Part shown: positions 24,126-36,345 of the stretch, in pieces
Position numbering within the stretch: the stretch's first letter is position 1
Layout: each line of letters starts with the position of its first letter
DNA from: Cynocephalus volans
Taxonomy: Eukaryota; Chordata; Mammalia; Dermoptera; Cynocephalidae
Direction: 5' to 3'
DNA length: 64,000 nucleotides
Assembly (NCBI RefSeq): GCF_027409185.1
Contig: NC_084469.1
Span: forward strand, 38,492,793-38,556,792
Made by a program: the position numbers and the translations under genes
Notes under the pieces: generated by a model
Databases searched by the model: none
The model's input: only the letters and a program-made list of their open reading frames with translations
Told to the model about the DNA's origin: nothing

Positions 24126-27100
24126 CTTTGATCTAAAGAATGAGATAGACACTAACATCGTAATATTTGGGGACCTGAACAACCAACTCTCAACATTGGA
24201 CAGATCATCTAGGCAAAAAATCAATAGAGAAAGACAAGATCTAAACAACAGTTAAGAACAATTGGACTTGGCAGATATCTACAGAACATTACATCCAACA
24301 ACCTCAGAAAATTCAATCTTCTCATCAGCACATGGAACGTTCTCCAGGATAGAACACATGTTAGGTCGAAAATCAAGTATCAACAAATTCAAAAAAATTG
24401 GAATTATTCCATGTATTTTTTCTGATCACAATGGATTAAAATTAGAAATCAATTACAAACAAAACTCTGGAAACTATACAAACACGTGGATATTGAACAA
24501 CATTCTACTTAATGACATATGGGCCCAAGAAGAAACTAAACAGGAAATCAAAAAAATTCTTTAAACTACCAAAAATAATGACACATCATACCAAAACCTG
24601 TGGGATACTGCAAAAGCAATACTAAGGGAGAAATTTATCACATTAAATGCTTATTTACTTTCGAAGAATGGAAAGATGGCAAATAAACAACCTAACACTT
24701 AATCTTAAAGATCTAGAAAAACAAAAATAATCCAAACCCAAACTTAGGAGATGGAAACAAATAATTAAGATGAGAGCAGAACTAAATAAAATAGAAACCC
24801 GAAAAATGATACAAAAGATCAATGAAACAAAAAGTTGGTTTTTTAAAAAACATAAAAAAAATTGACAAATCTTTAGCAAGGCTAACTAAGAAAAGAAGAG
24901 AGAAGACCCAAATAAAAAAATTAGAAATGAAAAAGGTGATATTACAACTGACACCTGAGAAATACAAGGAATCTTTAGAGAATACTATAAACAACTATAT
25001 GCCAACAAATTTGAAAATCTAGAGGAGATGGATAAATTTCTGGACACATACAAACTACCAAAATTGAGCCAAGATGATATACAAAATCTGAACAAACCAA
25101 TAACAGTAAAAGAGATTGAAGCTGTTATCAGAAGACTTCCAGCAAAGAAAAGCCCAGGACTGGATGGGTTCACTGCAGAGTTCTACCAAAGCTTCAAAGA
25201 GGAACTAATGCCAATTCTCTACAAACTGCTCCAAAAGATTGGAACAGAGATTGGAACAGAGGCTATTCTCCCAAACTCATTCAATGAGGCAAACATCACT
25301 GTGATACCAAAACCAGACAAAGATGCATCAAAAATAGAAAACTACAGGCCAATATCTTTGATGAATATAGATGCAAGAATCCTCAATGAAATATTAGCTA
25401 ACAGAATACAGCAACACATACACAAAACCATACACCATGATCAAGTGGGATTCATACCAGGGATGCAAGGTTGGTTCAACATATGCAAATCAATAAATGT
25501 GATACACCACATCAATAAAAGCAAAGACAAAAAACATATGATCATGTCTATAGATGGTGAAAAAGCATTTGACAAAATTCAACATTCTTTAATGATAAAG
25601 ACTCTCTAAAAGTCAGGTATAGATGGAAAGTATCTCAACACAATTAAAGCCATATATGATAAGCCTACTTCTAATATCATTCTGAATGGGGAAAAGCTGA
25701 AATCTTTTCCCTTAAGAACAGAAACTAGACAAAGATGCCCATTCTCACCACTGCTATTCAACATAGTGTTAGAAGTGCTAGCTAGGGCCGACCCCGTGGT
25801 GCACTCGGGAGAGTGCGGCGCTAGGTGCACAGCGACACTCCCACCGCGGGTTCGGATCCTATATAGGAATGGCCGGTGCACTCACTGGCTGAGTACTGGT
25901 CACGAAAAAGACAAAAAACAAACAAACAAAAAAGAAGTGCTAGCTAGAGCAATCAGAGAAAAGAAGGAAATAAAGGGCATCCAGATTGGAAAAGATGAAG
26001 TCAAACTGTCCCTGTTTACAGATGACATGATCCTATATATTGAACATCCTAAAGCCTCTACAAAAAAGAACATTTGGAATTGATAAATGATTTCAGCAAA
26101 GTAGCAGGATACAAAATCAACACACAAAAATTAGTAGCATTCCTATTCTCCAATACTGAACATACAGAGAGAGAAATCAAGAAAGCTTGCCCCTTTAGAA
26201 TAGCAACCAAAAAAATAAAATACGTAGGAACTGAGTTAACCAAGGATGTGAAAAAATCTCTATAATGAGAACTACAAACCACTGCTGAGAGAAATTAGAA
26301 AGGACACAAGAAGATGGAAAGATATCCCATGCTCTTGGATTGAAAGAATTAACATTGTGAAAATGTCCATATTACCCAAAGTGATCTACAAATTCAATGC
26401 AATCCCCATCAAAATTCCAATGACATTTTTTTTCGGAAATGGAAAAAATTATCCAGACATTTATATGGAGTAACAAAAGACCATGCATAGCCAAAGGAAA
26501 CTTGAGAAAAAAAATAAATAAATAAAGCTGGGGGCATAACACTATCTCATTTTAAACTATACTACAAAGCTATAATAACCAAGGCAGCGTGGTACTGGCA
26601 TAAAAACAGACATACAGATCAATGGAATAGAATAGAGAACCCAGAAATCAACCCATACACCTACAGCCAAATGATCTTTGACAAAGGCAGCGAGCCTACA
26701 CACTGAGGAAGAGACTGCCTCTTCAGCAAATGGTTCTGGGAAAACTGGATATTTATATGTTGGAGAACGAAACTAGACCCATACCTCTCACTATATACCC
26801 AAATCAACTCAAAATGGATTAAAGAATTAAATATGCAACCTGAAACAACAAAACTCCTCAACAAAAACATAGGGGAAACACACCAGGAAGAAGGAGTAGG
26901 TACAGACTTAATGAATATGACCCCAAAAGCACAGGCAACTAAAGGAAAGATAAACAAATGGGATTATAGAAAACTAAAGAGCTTCTGCACAGCAAAAGAA
27001 ACAATCAACAGTCTGAAAAGTCAACCAACAGAGTGGGAGAAAATATTTGCAAAATATACATCTGACAAAGGATTAATATCCAGAATATACAAGGAAGTCA

Positions 27101-27220
27101 AACAACTTTACAGGATAAAACCAAATAATCCAATTAGAAAATGGGCAAAGGAGCTGAATAGGCATTTCTCAAAGCAAGATATATGAATGGCCAACAGACA
27201 TATGAAAAAATGCTCAACAT
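24126..27220 (+). mobile_element. LINE-1 (L1-B), 3' part of ORF2
   Basis: This continues L1-B directly after the L1-C duplication: the endonuclease word GDLNN (24169-24183), the endonuclease C-terminus with SDHNG (24421-24435), then reverse transcriptase blocks (25028-25609, 25957-26060) and C-terminal blocks (26833-27186). Frameshifts and stops are scattered through. A SINE interrupts it at 25786-25932. The L1 sequence ends abruptly at 27220 in the C-terminal region, about 750 bp short of an L1 end, where it meets a retrovirus-like fragment. Confidence 0.9.
24126..27220 (+). pseudogene. L1-B ORF2 remnant
   Basis: The longest piece, 25028-25609, covers the reverse-transcriptase fingers and palm start ([26 protein letters not shown]). 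The FADD metal site reads FTDD at about 26015-26030, so the Ala is replaced. The frame is broken at least six times and by the SINE. It is not functional. Confidence 0.85.
25786..25932 (+). repeat. tRNA-derived SINE inserted in L1-B
   Basis: It begins 'ggccgaccccgtggtgcact' and contains a B-box-like 'ggttcggatcc' (25849-25859). A second partial tRNA-like unit follows (ggccggtgcactcactggc), then an A-rich tail with caaa units. It is flanked by an exact 15-bp target-site duplication 'agaagtgctagctag' (25771-25785 and 25933-25947). It resembles composite SINEs I associate with colugo. Confidence 0.88.
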
Positions 27221-27480
27221 GGAGACTTGATCAGAATACTGACTTGTCTAGATTTCTCACGTCTCTTGTCCCATCCAATTCCCACTCCCTGCTCCAGGGT
27301 CTGCGTTGAATATCCCGCAGGTTGGGACATTTCTGGCGCTGAAACGTGGGGCACTGGATACAGGGGATACCATGAGGAATACAGTGCATCAGAGGATCCA
27401 CCACTGAAAATGAAAGAGTAAAACCTTCGTCCTCTGTGGGAACCTGCCGCGTCAGGATAAGGAACATGGCACAGGGCCTG
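27221..27480 (+). mobile_element. Retrovirus-like R-U5, primer-binding site and leader fragment
   Basis: Between L1-B and the L1-D 5' UTR lie about 260 bp that match neither. The part to 27329 ends in GGGACA, as an LTR U5 would. After 3 bases comes TGGCGCTGAAACGTGGGGC (27334-27352), close to an 18-nt primer-binding site for tRNA-Lys1,2 with one inserted base and one or two changes. A G/A-rich leader of about 110 bp follows, with an ATG at 27465. This is the layout of a class II (betaretrovirus-like) endogenous element from transcription start to leader. No viral gene is present. The assignment is by motif only. Confidence 0.6.
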
Positions 27481-28442
27481 CTGTTGACGCTGCCAGGATC
27501 CCGGAGGCCGGGGCTGCACTGAAGGTGGCCAGCTGCCCTATTCAGGATTCGAGGTTTCAGGCCGGCATAAAAGAAGATACCTGGGAGTGCCCAAGCTGTG
27601 CCGCGGGACCGAGTGAGCAGCCCAAGGCAGTGGCGGCCGAGAACGGGGACGGTGAGGACACAGAGGCAGAGAGGGAGCCGCCCGACCCGGCACAGCTCTG
27701 AATAGTGTGCTCAGAGAGTTCCCGAGTTGGCTTGAACCTGCTGGAGATCTGACTGCGGGCGGGCACCAGACTCAGTCCACGCCGGGGGGATTCAAAGGTG
27801 AACTGTGTACTGCAGGCTCCTCCCCCGAAGACCTCATGCTCTGGTGTGGGAGATAAGACAAGTACACAAATAACCGCGATACCAGGAGGAAGGTGATAAG
27901 TCCCAAGAAAGATCTACACAGTGCTACAAACGCACCCAGAGCGACTGGTCTTCTGCGCCTCGCAGAAACCTGGTAGACTTCCTGGGCGAGGAGGTGCCGA
28001 GCAGGGTCTTGAAGACCCAGTTGATAGACGAGGACTGCAGAAGACACGTCCCAGCCCAGCCCAGTGCACACAGAGCGGGGAGACGTCCGGTTAGGTAGGA
28101 GGAGACTCGACAGAAACCACACACCCTGTAGGGTTGCCACTGCGTGATCCAACAGCCAGGGCAATAGCACACGGAACAGGAAGAAGTCGTGCACGGGAAG
28201 TGGAAGCTCAGCAGAGACCACACACCCTGCAGTACCGCCGCATGATCCAGCAGCCCAGCAGGGCCCAAGCTGACCAGAGAGGTGGCTCCACGGAGAGGCC
28301 CAGGACCCGAGGCAACCACACACAAAAGGCACTAGAGGCCAACTAATCAGTCACGGAGGTAGCCATACCAAATTGGCAACCACAGCAACATCTTAGTTAG
28401 TAAATAGTCTCAAACCAGTGGACTGTGAAACCACCTGCCACA

Positions 28443-29430
28443 ATGAATAAACATCAAAAAAAAGATACCAGAAATAGAAAAAATCAAGAAAGTACACCAC
28501 CAAAAGTAATAAATCACAAACTCTAGATCCTATAGAATGAGAAGCCCTTGAAATGACTGACAAGGAATTTCGAGTGATAATTCTAAGGAAACTGAATGAG
28601 ATACAAAAAAACTCAGCTAGACATCATGATAAAACGAGGAAAAGTATACAGGACCTGAAAGAGGAAATGTACAAGGAAATCAATGTCCTGATAAAAAATG
28701 TAGCAGAACTTGCTGAACTAAAGAAGTTATTCAGCGAAATAAAAAAGACAATGGAGAGTTTAACCAACAGGCTTGTGGAAGTTGAAGAGAGAACCTCTGA
28801 ACTTGAAGATGGGCTGTTAGAAATAACACCAGCAGACAAAAAAAAAAAAAAAAGAAAAGAAAAGAGAATCAAAGACATTGAAGAAAATCTGAGAGAGATA
28901 TCAGACAATCTTAAGCGCTCAAATATGTGAGTTATGGGTATCCCAGAAGGGGAGGAAAATGGAGATTGCATTGAAAACATATTCAACAAAGTAGTAGCAG
29001 AAAACTTCCCAGGTAAAGGAAAAATCACAGATCTTCAGATCCAGGAAGCACAACGATCTCCAAATATATTCAACCCAAAAATGCCCTCTCCAAGACATGT
29101 TACACTCAAATTGACAAAACTCAGAGACAAAGAGAGAATCTTACAAGCTGCAAGAGAGAAGCATCAAATCACCTGTAAGGGAGCCCCAATCAGGCTAACA
29201 CCAGACTTTTCATCACAAACCCTAAAAGCCAGAAAGGAATGGGATGATATATTCAAAATACTAAAAGACAAAGATTGCCAGTCAAGAATACTCTACCCTG
29301 CAAGGCTATCCTTCCGAGATGAACGGCAAATAGTATATTTCTCAGACAAACAAAACCTGCGGGAGTTCACTACCACACGACCACCCTACAAGAAATCCTC
29401 AAGGGAGTACTGGGTTTGGTTCCAGAAAAA
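28443..29430 (+). pseudogene. L1-D ORF1 (broken)
   Basis: ATG at 28443 (MNKHQKKD). A missing base near 28505 gives an early stop, and CAA has become TGA near 28536 in the original frame. The coiled-coil part is open from 28553 to 28930, and the RNA-binding part from 28934 (MGIPEGEENGD) to near 29385, where another shift replaces the normal C-terminus. Confidence 0.85.
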
Positions 29431-29620
29431 TAATTACCACTGCCATAAAAACCCAAGAAAAATCAAAACCCACTAGTACGATAAAAATGGCATTCATGAA
29501 GAGAAAACAAGCAAACAAAAACGCTCTCTTCAACCTAAGGAACCAACAAACACAGAAACCAAACAGTAAATCAGAAAGCAAGGAACAAAAGACACCTAAG
29601 ACAACCAAACAACCAACAAA

Positions 29621-32600
29621 ATGCTAGGAATATATCAACACCTTTCAATAACAACTCTTAATGTAAAAGGCTTAAATTCCCCAATCAAAAGACACAGACT
29701 GGCTGACTGGATCAAAAAGGAGGACCCAACTATATGCTGCCTACAAGAGACCCACCTCACCCATAAAGATTCACACAGACTAAGAGTGAAAGGATGGAAA
29801 AAGATTTACCATGCAAACAGAAAAGAAAAACGAGCAGGAGTAGCTATTCTTATATCTGACAAAATAGACTTTAAACTAAAAACCATAAAAAGAGACAATG
29901 AGGGACACTACTTAATGATAAAAGGACTGAACCATCAAGAAGACATAACATAAATATCTACGCACCCAATGTTGGAGCAGCCAGATTTATAAAACAAACT
30001 CTATTAGACCTAAAGAAGGAAATAGACACTAATACCATAATAGCAGGGGAACTGAACACTCCACTGTCAATATTAGACAGATCATCTAGGCAAAGAATCA
30101 GTAGAGAAACACAAGATCTAAACAAGATTCTAGACCAATTGGAATTGGCAGATATCTACAGAACATTCTATCCAACAACCTCAGAATATTCATTCTTCTC
30201 ATCAGGACATGGATCATTCTCCAGGATAGATCACATATTAGGTCACAAATCAAGTCTCAATAAATTCAAAAAAATTGCAATTATCCCATGTATTTTCTCA
30301 GACCACAATGGATTAAAACTAAAATTAATAACAAACGAATTCTGGAACCTATACAAACACATGGAAATTAAATAGCATTCTACTTAAGGACATATGGGTC
30401 CAAGAAGAAATCAAGCAGGAAATCAAAAAATTTATTGAAACTAATGAAAATAATGATACATCATACCAAAACCTGTGGGATACTGCAAAAGCAGTATTAA
30501 GGGGGAAATTTATTGCATTAAATGCTCACCTCAGAAGAATGGAAAGATGGCAAGTGAACAACCTGACACTTCACTTTAAACAACTAGAAAAACAAGAACA
30601 ATCCAAACCTAAAGTTAACAGACGGAAAGAAATCATTAAGATCAGAGCAGAACTGAATGAAATTGAAACCCAAAAAACAATTCAAAAGATCAATGAATCA
30701 AAAAGTTGGTTTTTTGAAAAGATAAATCAAATTGACAAACCATTAGCATGGCTAACAAAAAAAAGAAGAGAGAAGACTCAAATAACAAAAATTAGAAATG
30801 AAAAAGGCGATATTACAACTGATTCATCTGAAATACAAGGAATCATTCGAGACTACTATAAACAACTATACGCCAACAAATATGAAAATCTGGAGGAAAT
30901 GGATAAATTTCTGGACACACACAAGCTCGCAAAACTGAACCGTGAAGACGTAGAAAATTTGAACAGACCAATAACAATAAAGGAGATTGAAGATGTTATC
31001 AGAAGGCTCCCAACAAAGAAAAGCCCAGGACCAGATGGATTCACAGCAGAATTTTACCAAACATTCAAAGAGGAATTGACACCGATTCTTTACAAACTAT
31101 TCCAAAAGATTGAAACGGACGCAACTCTCCCAAACTCATTCTATGAAGCAAACATCATCCTGATACCAAAACCAGGTAAAGATATAACCAAAAAAGAAAA
31201 CTACAGGCCAATATCCTTGATGAATATAGATGCAAAAATCCTCACGAAAATACTAGGAAACAGAATATAGCAACACATACGTAAAATTATTCACCACGAT
31301 CAAGTGGGATTCATCCCAGGGATGCAAGGTTGGTTCAACATACGCAAATCAATAAATGTGATACACCATATTAATAAACTCAAACACAAAGACCATATGA
31401 TCATCTCTATAGATGCTGAAAAAGCATTTGATAAAGTTCAGTACTCATTCATGACAAAGACCCTCTATAAGTTAGGTATAGAGGGAAAGTATCTCAACAT
31501 AATTAAAGCCATATATGACAAACCCACAGCCAATATCATCCTGAATGGGGAAAAGCTGAAAGCTTTTCCTTTAAGAACAGGAACTAGACAAGGATGCCCA
31601 CTCTCACCACTCCTATTCAACATAGTGTTGGAAGTACTTGCCAGAGCAATCAGAGAAGAGAAGGAAATAAAGGGCATCCAGATTGGAAAAGAGGAAGTCA
31701 AACTGTCCCTGTTTGCAGATGACATGATCCTATATATCGAACAGCCTAAAACCTCTACAAAAAAACTGCTGGAATTGATAAATGATTTCAGCACAGTAGC
31801 AGGATACAAAATCAACACACAAAAATCAGTAGCATTTCTTTTCTCCAATAGTGAACATGCAGAAAGAGAAATCAAGAAAGCCTGCCCATTTACAATAGCC
31901 ACCAAAAAAATAAAATACTTAGGAATTGAGTTAACCAAGGAGGTGAAAAATCTCTATAATGAGAACTACAAACCACTGCTGAGAGAAATTAGAGAGGATA
32001 CAAGAAGATGGAAAGATATTCCATGCTTTTGGATTGGAAGAATCAACATAGTGAAAATGTCCATACTACCCAAAGTGATATACAAATTCAATGCAATCCC
32101 CATCAAAATTCCAAAGACATTTTTCTCAGAAATGGAAAAAACTATCCAGTCATTTATATGGAACAATAAAAGACCACGCATAGCCAAAGCAATGCTGAGC
32201 AAAAAAAAATAAAGCTGGAGGCATAACACTACCTGACTTTAAGCTATACTACAAAGCTATAATAACCAAAACAGTATGGTACTGGCATAAAAACAGACAC
32301 ACTGACCCATGGAATAGAATAGAGAATCCAGAAATCAACCCACACACTTACTGCAATCTGATCTTTGACAAAGGCATCAAGCCTATTCACTGGGGAAGGG
32401 ACTGCCTCTTTAGCAAATCGTGCTGGGATAACTGGATATCCATATGCAGGAGAATGAAACTAGATCCATACCTCTCACTGTATACTAAAATCAACTCATA
32501 ATGGACTAAGGATTTAAATATACACCCTGAAACAATAAAACTTCTTAAAGAAAACATAGGAGAAACACTTCAGGAAATAGGACTGGACACAGACTTCATG

Positions 32601-33443
32601 AATACGACCCCAAAAGCACGGGCAACCAAAGGAAAAATAAACAAATGGGATTATATCAAACTAAAAAGCTTCTGTACAGCAAAAGAAACAATTAACAGAG
32701 TTAAAAGACAACCAACAGAGTGGGAGAAAATATTTGCAAAATATACATCTGACAAAGGATTAATATCAAGAATATATAAGGAACTCAAACAACTTTACAA
32801 GAGGAAAACAAGCAACCCAATTAAAAAATGGGCAAAAGAGCTAAGTAGGCATTTCTCTAAGGAAGATATACAAATGGCCAACAGACATATGAAAAAATGC
32901 TCAACATCACTCAGCATCCGGGAAATGCAAATCAAAACCACACTGAGATACCATCTCACCCCAGTTAGGATGGCTAAAATCCAAAAGACTCTGAACGATA
33001 AATGCTGGCGAGGTTGCAGAGAAAAAGGAACTCTCATACATTGTTGGTGGGACTGCAAAATGGTGCAGCCTCTATGGAAAATGGTATGGAGATTCCTCAA
33101 ACAATTGCAGATAGATCTACCATACGACCCAGCTATCCCACTGTTGGGAATATACCCAGAGGAATGGAAATCATCAAGTCGAAGGTATACCTGTTCCCCA
33201 ATGTTCATCGCAGCACTCTTTACAATAGCCAAGAGTTGGAACCAGCCCAAATGTCCATCATCGGATGAGTCGATACGGAAAATGTGGTACATCTACACAA
33301 TGGAATACTACTCAGCTATAAAAACGAATGAAATACTGCCATTTGCAACAACATGGATGGACCTTGAGAGAATTATATTAACTGAAACAAGTCAGGCACA
33401 GAAAGAGAAATACTGCATGTTTTTATTTATTTGTGGGATCTAA
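29621..33443 (+). pseudogene. L1-D ORF2 (broken)
   Basis: The start [13 protein letters not shown] is intact. The frame is lost at 29950, where a few bases are missing compared with L1-C. The endonuclease GDLNT word reads GELNT (30046-30060), changing a catalytic Asp to Glu. Reverse transcriptase is open in two long pieces, 30539-31270 and 31304-32212, split by TAG at about 31268 (CAG in L1-C). FADD is intact at about 31720. An A-run change near 32205 and a stop near 32498 precede the open C-terminal piece 32598-33443. Confidence 0.88.
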
Positions 33444-33545
33444 AAATAAATAAATAAACAAACACACAAACAAAGGGTGGGGGGGAAAGAAGACACAAGA
33501 ATCACAACAATTCCTTGAACTTTTTAAGACAAGTGAACAGATATG

Positions 33546-33585
33546 ATGGGGGGGGGAGGGAAGACGGGGGGAAGAGGAATGGGTA
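33546..33585 (+). repeat. G-rich polypurine tract in the L1-D 3' UTR
   Basis: Runs of 10, 3 and 6 G separated by short A/G links, on the element's own strand. This is the conserved G-quadruplex-prone 3' UTR feature of L1. Confidence 0.8.
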
Positions 33586-33641
33586 AGGGGTCATGAATAT
33601 CAACTGCAAATGTATATTGAGAAGTTAAAATATAAATAAAT

Positions 33642-33695
33642 AAATATGGGCAGTTTTTTCTGTGTTAATTACTCCTAAAAAGCAGTTAAAAATAC
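33642..33695 (+). repeat. Ancient L1M 3' end, right half
   Basis: 'atgggcagttttttctgtg' followed by 'aattactcctaaaaagcag' continues the L1M terminus left at 15221. It shows that everything between is insertion. Bases 33642-33654 are the right target-site duplication. Confidence 0.72.
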
Positions 33696-34004
33696 ATTCG
33701 CCTTCTAATTCCTCTTTAGTGCACTCTAAGGACATAAACACACTGTTTCCTATGAGCCAGAATTGTCTTGTACATAACAAGTACCTCTCCTCCCACATCT
33801 GCAATACCCACTCATGCATCAGGACTTCCCATCTCCCGTACTTCCAAACCTTCTCTCAGGCTTTCTTAGCTCCATGCTGTCTTTACGTTATAGGGGCCAA
33901 GGCAGAAGGTTCCACCAAATGCCTGTGACTCTTGCCTCTTGGGTGAGGAATCTCCCTTATTCCCATATTTTTCCAAATGTAGACATTATAGAGACGTGTT
34001 TAAA
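33696..34004. other. Intergenic, nothing recognised
   Basis: Short overlapping open frames only; no repeat identified. Confidence 0.5.
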
Positions 34005-34212
34005 AATGTAGACTTGGGAATCGACCTGCCTGCAGGATCACTCGCCATGTGAATTATATTGGGCTGTAGCTTAACCTCTGGGCCTTTCTTCATCTGTAAA
34101 TTCAGGACGTTAATAGTATCCCTCTTACAAGGCCGTTGAGAATGAAACAGCTCTAATAGTGCTCAGAACTAGGCCAGGCACATAGTGTGCACTCAATAAA
34201 TTCTGTCTATAG
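34005..34212 (+). repeat. MIR SINE
   Basis: 'cttaacctctgggcctttc', 'tcatctgtaaattcagga', 'ggccgttgagaatgaaa' and 'ccaggcacatagtgtgcac' then 'caataaat' follow MIR core and 3' order closely. Confidence 0.82.
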
Positions 34213-34718
34213 AGAAACTCTATAGAAATGATATGTCTGCTCATTTTTCAAAATACTGGGAATGAAAATATTCTTATTCTTTTTCTGCTTATTTTACTGG
34301 AAAAAATCATCCAAATGTTGTTTTAAGAGTTGTCTACAAAAGTATTAATTGTCCAGACAAAGCCCATTGGTCCCACCTACTTCCCTGAGTAGGGTAATTC
34401 CACCCAAAGGCAATCCAAGCCTTGCCTGCCCCCTGCACCTAGCCACATATGACCCAACACTGCCCTTGATGTGTCTCATCTGCCACCAACTCCTCCCCAA
34501 ATCCCTGACACCATCTGTCTCTCAGACCTGCATTCCACCTTCCCACTCCCATCTCTGAGAACACTACAACTCAGTGAATACTGCCTTGAGCTTCCTCTGC
34601 TCATGTTCCTGGGCTCCCGTCTTAACTCTCCACAGATTTTTGCCACTGTTTGCATTGTCACCACAGGTCATGAAGGGAACAGAGGAGGCAGAATTCCCCA
34701 TATCGTCTTATCTTCCCA
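34213..34718. other. Intergenic, nothing recognised
   Basis: Pyrimidine-rich part at 34370-34620 opens several frames without coding signs. Confidence 0.5.
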
Positions 34719-35127
34719 TATCGGTCAGGGTTCTTCAGAGAAACAGAAGTCCCATGATCCGCCCTCTGTAAGATCAAGACCTGGGTGAGCTGGTGGTGCA
34801 ATCTGAAAGCCTGAGTGGTGTGGACTCTAGTCTGGGTCTGGAGGGATGAACACCAGGAGCACTGAGGGTGGAACATTGATGTCCCAGCTCTGGCAGCCAG
34901 GCAGAGTTAATTCAGGCTTCCTCTGCCTTTTCGTTCTGTGCAGGCCCTCAGTGGATTAGATGGTGCCCACCCCCACTGGGGAGGGCCATCTGATTTACAC
35001 AGTCCACCAATCTGAATGCTAATGTCTTCCAGAAACACCCTTACAGACACACCTGGAAGTAATATTTAAGTGGCTATCTGGGCACCTCATGGTCCAGTCA
35101 AGTTGACACATAAAACTCACCATCACA
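34719..35127 (-). repeat. ERVL-type LTR (MLT2-like), reversed
   Basis: Read in reverse it begins TGTGATGGTGAGTTTTATGT, contains GTCAACTTGACTGGACC, GGTGTGTCTGTAAGGGTG and GGTGGGCACCATCTAATCC, and ends near GAAGAACCCTGACCGATA. This is the layout of an old ERVL LTR. It is a solo LTR with no viral genes. The subfamily name is tentative. Confidence 0.6.
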
Positions 35128-35988
35128 CTGCCTATCTGCAAATTTTAGAGGGACACTTTCTTTGGTTTCCTAAATTCAGGCTTTCTATGAAGGAAGGGGG
35201 TGGATCTTCCCTCTGAAAGAGATGTCTCTCCTCCTGTGATTAGTTCTTCTGGTATCATCATCCTCTCTAAGCAAAGAACAACTACAGTATCCCTGGTCTT
35301 CCCAGCCCAGTGATTTTAGTTACAGGTCCTATTGAATGGAATTTCCTTAGAGCTCTGATTTTGTGATCTTTTCATTTTGATTTCTCTCCATCTCAGGTTG
35401 TGAAAGAGTTGCATTCTCTATCTAGCAAGTGCTCCTGTTTCTCATTTATCTTTTCACTGATGAACTCTACGCATCCAGTGTGAGACCAAAACCATGGTTA
35501 AGAATTATCTAATATCTATCCATGACACCTGATCAGGGGAGGAAATTGATAAGGGACTGCACTAGTGTCTTGCAGCCAAACCACATAGATCACAAAGGAC
35601 TGATTTCTTTGCTTATCTGGACCAATACTCCCCCCAAACCCCCTCTCCCAGGGATTATGGTTTATGTGACACAATGGAGCCAGCACAAGAGCACATGGTG
35701 AGGGGCCCAGGGGCAACCACGGTCAAGGTCCTCCAGTTCTACTGACACTGAAATAAGGCATTCGAATCAAAGTGAAGGGCCCAGGGAAGCAATGGGAAGA
35801 TAGCCTGTCAAGTTTGGGATCAATGATCTAAAAGATCCAAGTGAGAAGAAACTGCATGTACAAACAGACAATGTCCAGGCCATATTTAAAAGTAGAACTC
35901 TGACCCACAATCTCCGCAGCAACCAGCCTGGAAAGCCAAAGCACAACCCCTACAGGAATCATCTCTAAGAAGGCAGGACTTGCTCAAT
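35128..35988. other. Intergenic, nothing recognised
   Basis: No named repeat or coding frame could be supported. Confidence 0.45.
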
Positions 35989-36345
35989 GAGATGGTTAAT
36001 TTTACACATCATCTTGATGGGTTAAGGGATACCCAGATACCTGGTAAAACATTATTTCTGGGTGTGTCTGTTAGGTTGTTTCAGGTAGGTATTAGCATTT
36101 GCGACAGAAGATTGAGAAAGAAGATATGTCCTCACAGATGTGGGTGGGCAATAACCAACCCACTAAGGGCCTCAACAGAACAAAGAGATGGAGGAAGGGT
36201 GAATTGCTCTCTCTTCTTAAGCTGGGACATCCATCTTCTGCCTTTGGATATCGGAGCTCCTGGTTTGGGGGCTTTCAGACTCTGAGACTTATACCAGAAG
36301 CTCCCTTGGTTCTCAGATCTTTGGCGTTGGACTGACAGTTATATC
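35989..36345 (+). repeat. ERVL-type LTR (MLT2-like)
   Basis: Same family as 34719-35127 but forward: 'gatggttaattttacacatc', 'aaaacattatttctgggtg', 'gtgggtgggcaataaccaa' and 'agctgggacatccatcttc'. The 3' part is lost where a reversed MaLR-like piece follows. Confidence 0.6.

Larger units (their letters stand above)
27481..33641 (+). mobile_element. LINE-1 (L1-D)
   Basis: A plus-strand L1 of the same lineage as L1-C: 5' UTR 27481-28442 (starting at a point about 290 bp inside the L1-C 5' UTR, so the YY1-box end is missing), ORF1 28443 to about 29430, ORF2 29621-33443, and a 3' UTR with a G-rich run and an AAATA tail to 33641. The tail abuts 'aaatatgggcagt' (33642-33654), which pairs with 15209-15221 at the far left edge of L1-B. 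It carries more lesions than L1-C but fewer than L1-B. Confidence 0.92.

Noticed and set aside
27465..27520. Start of a retroviral gag gene after the leader
   Set aside because: An ATG is present at the expected spacing, but L1 sequence takes over within about 15 bases. No viral coding sequence remains.
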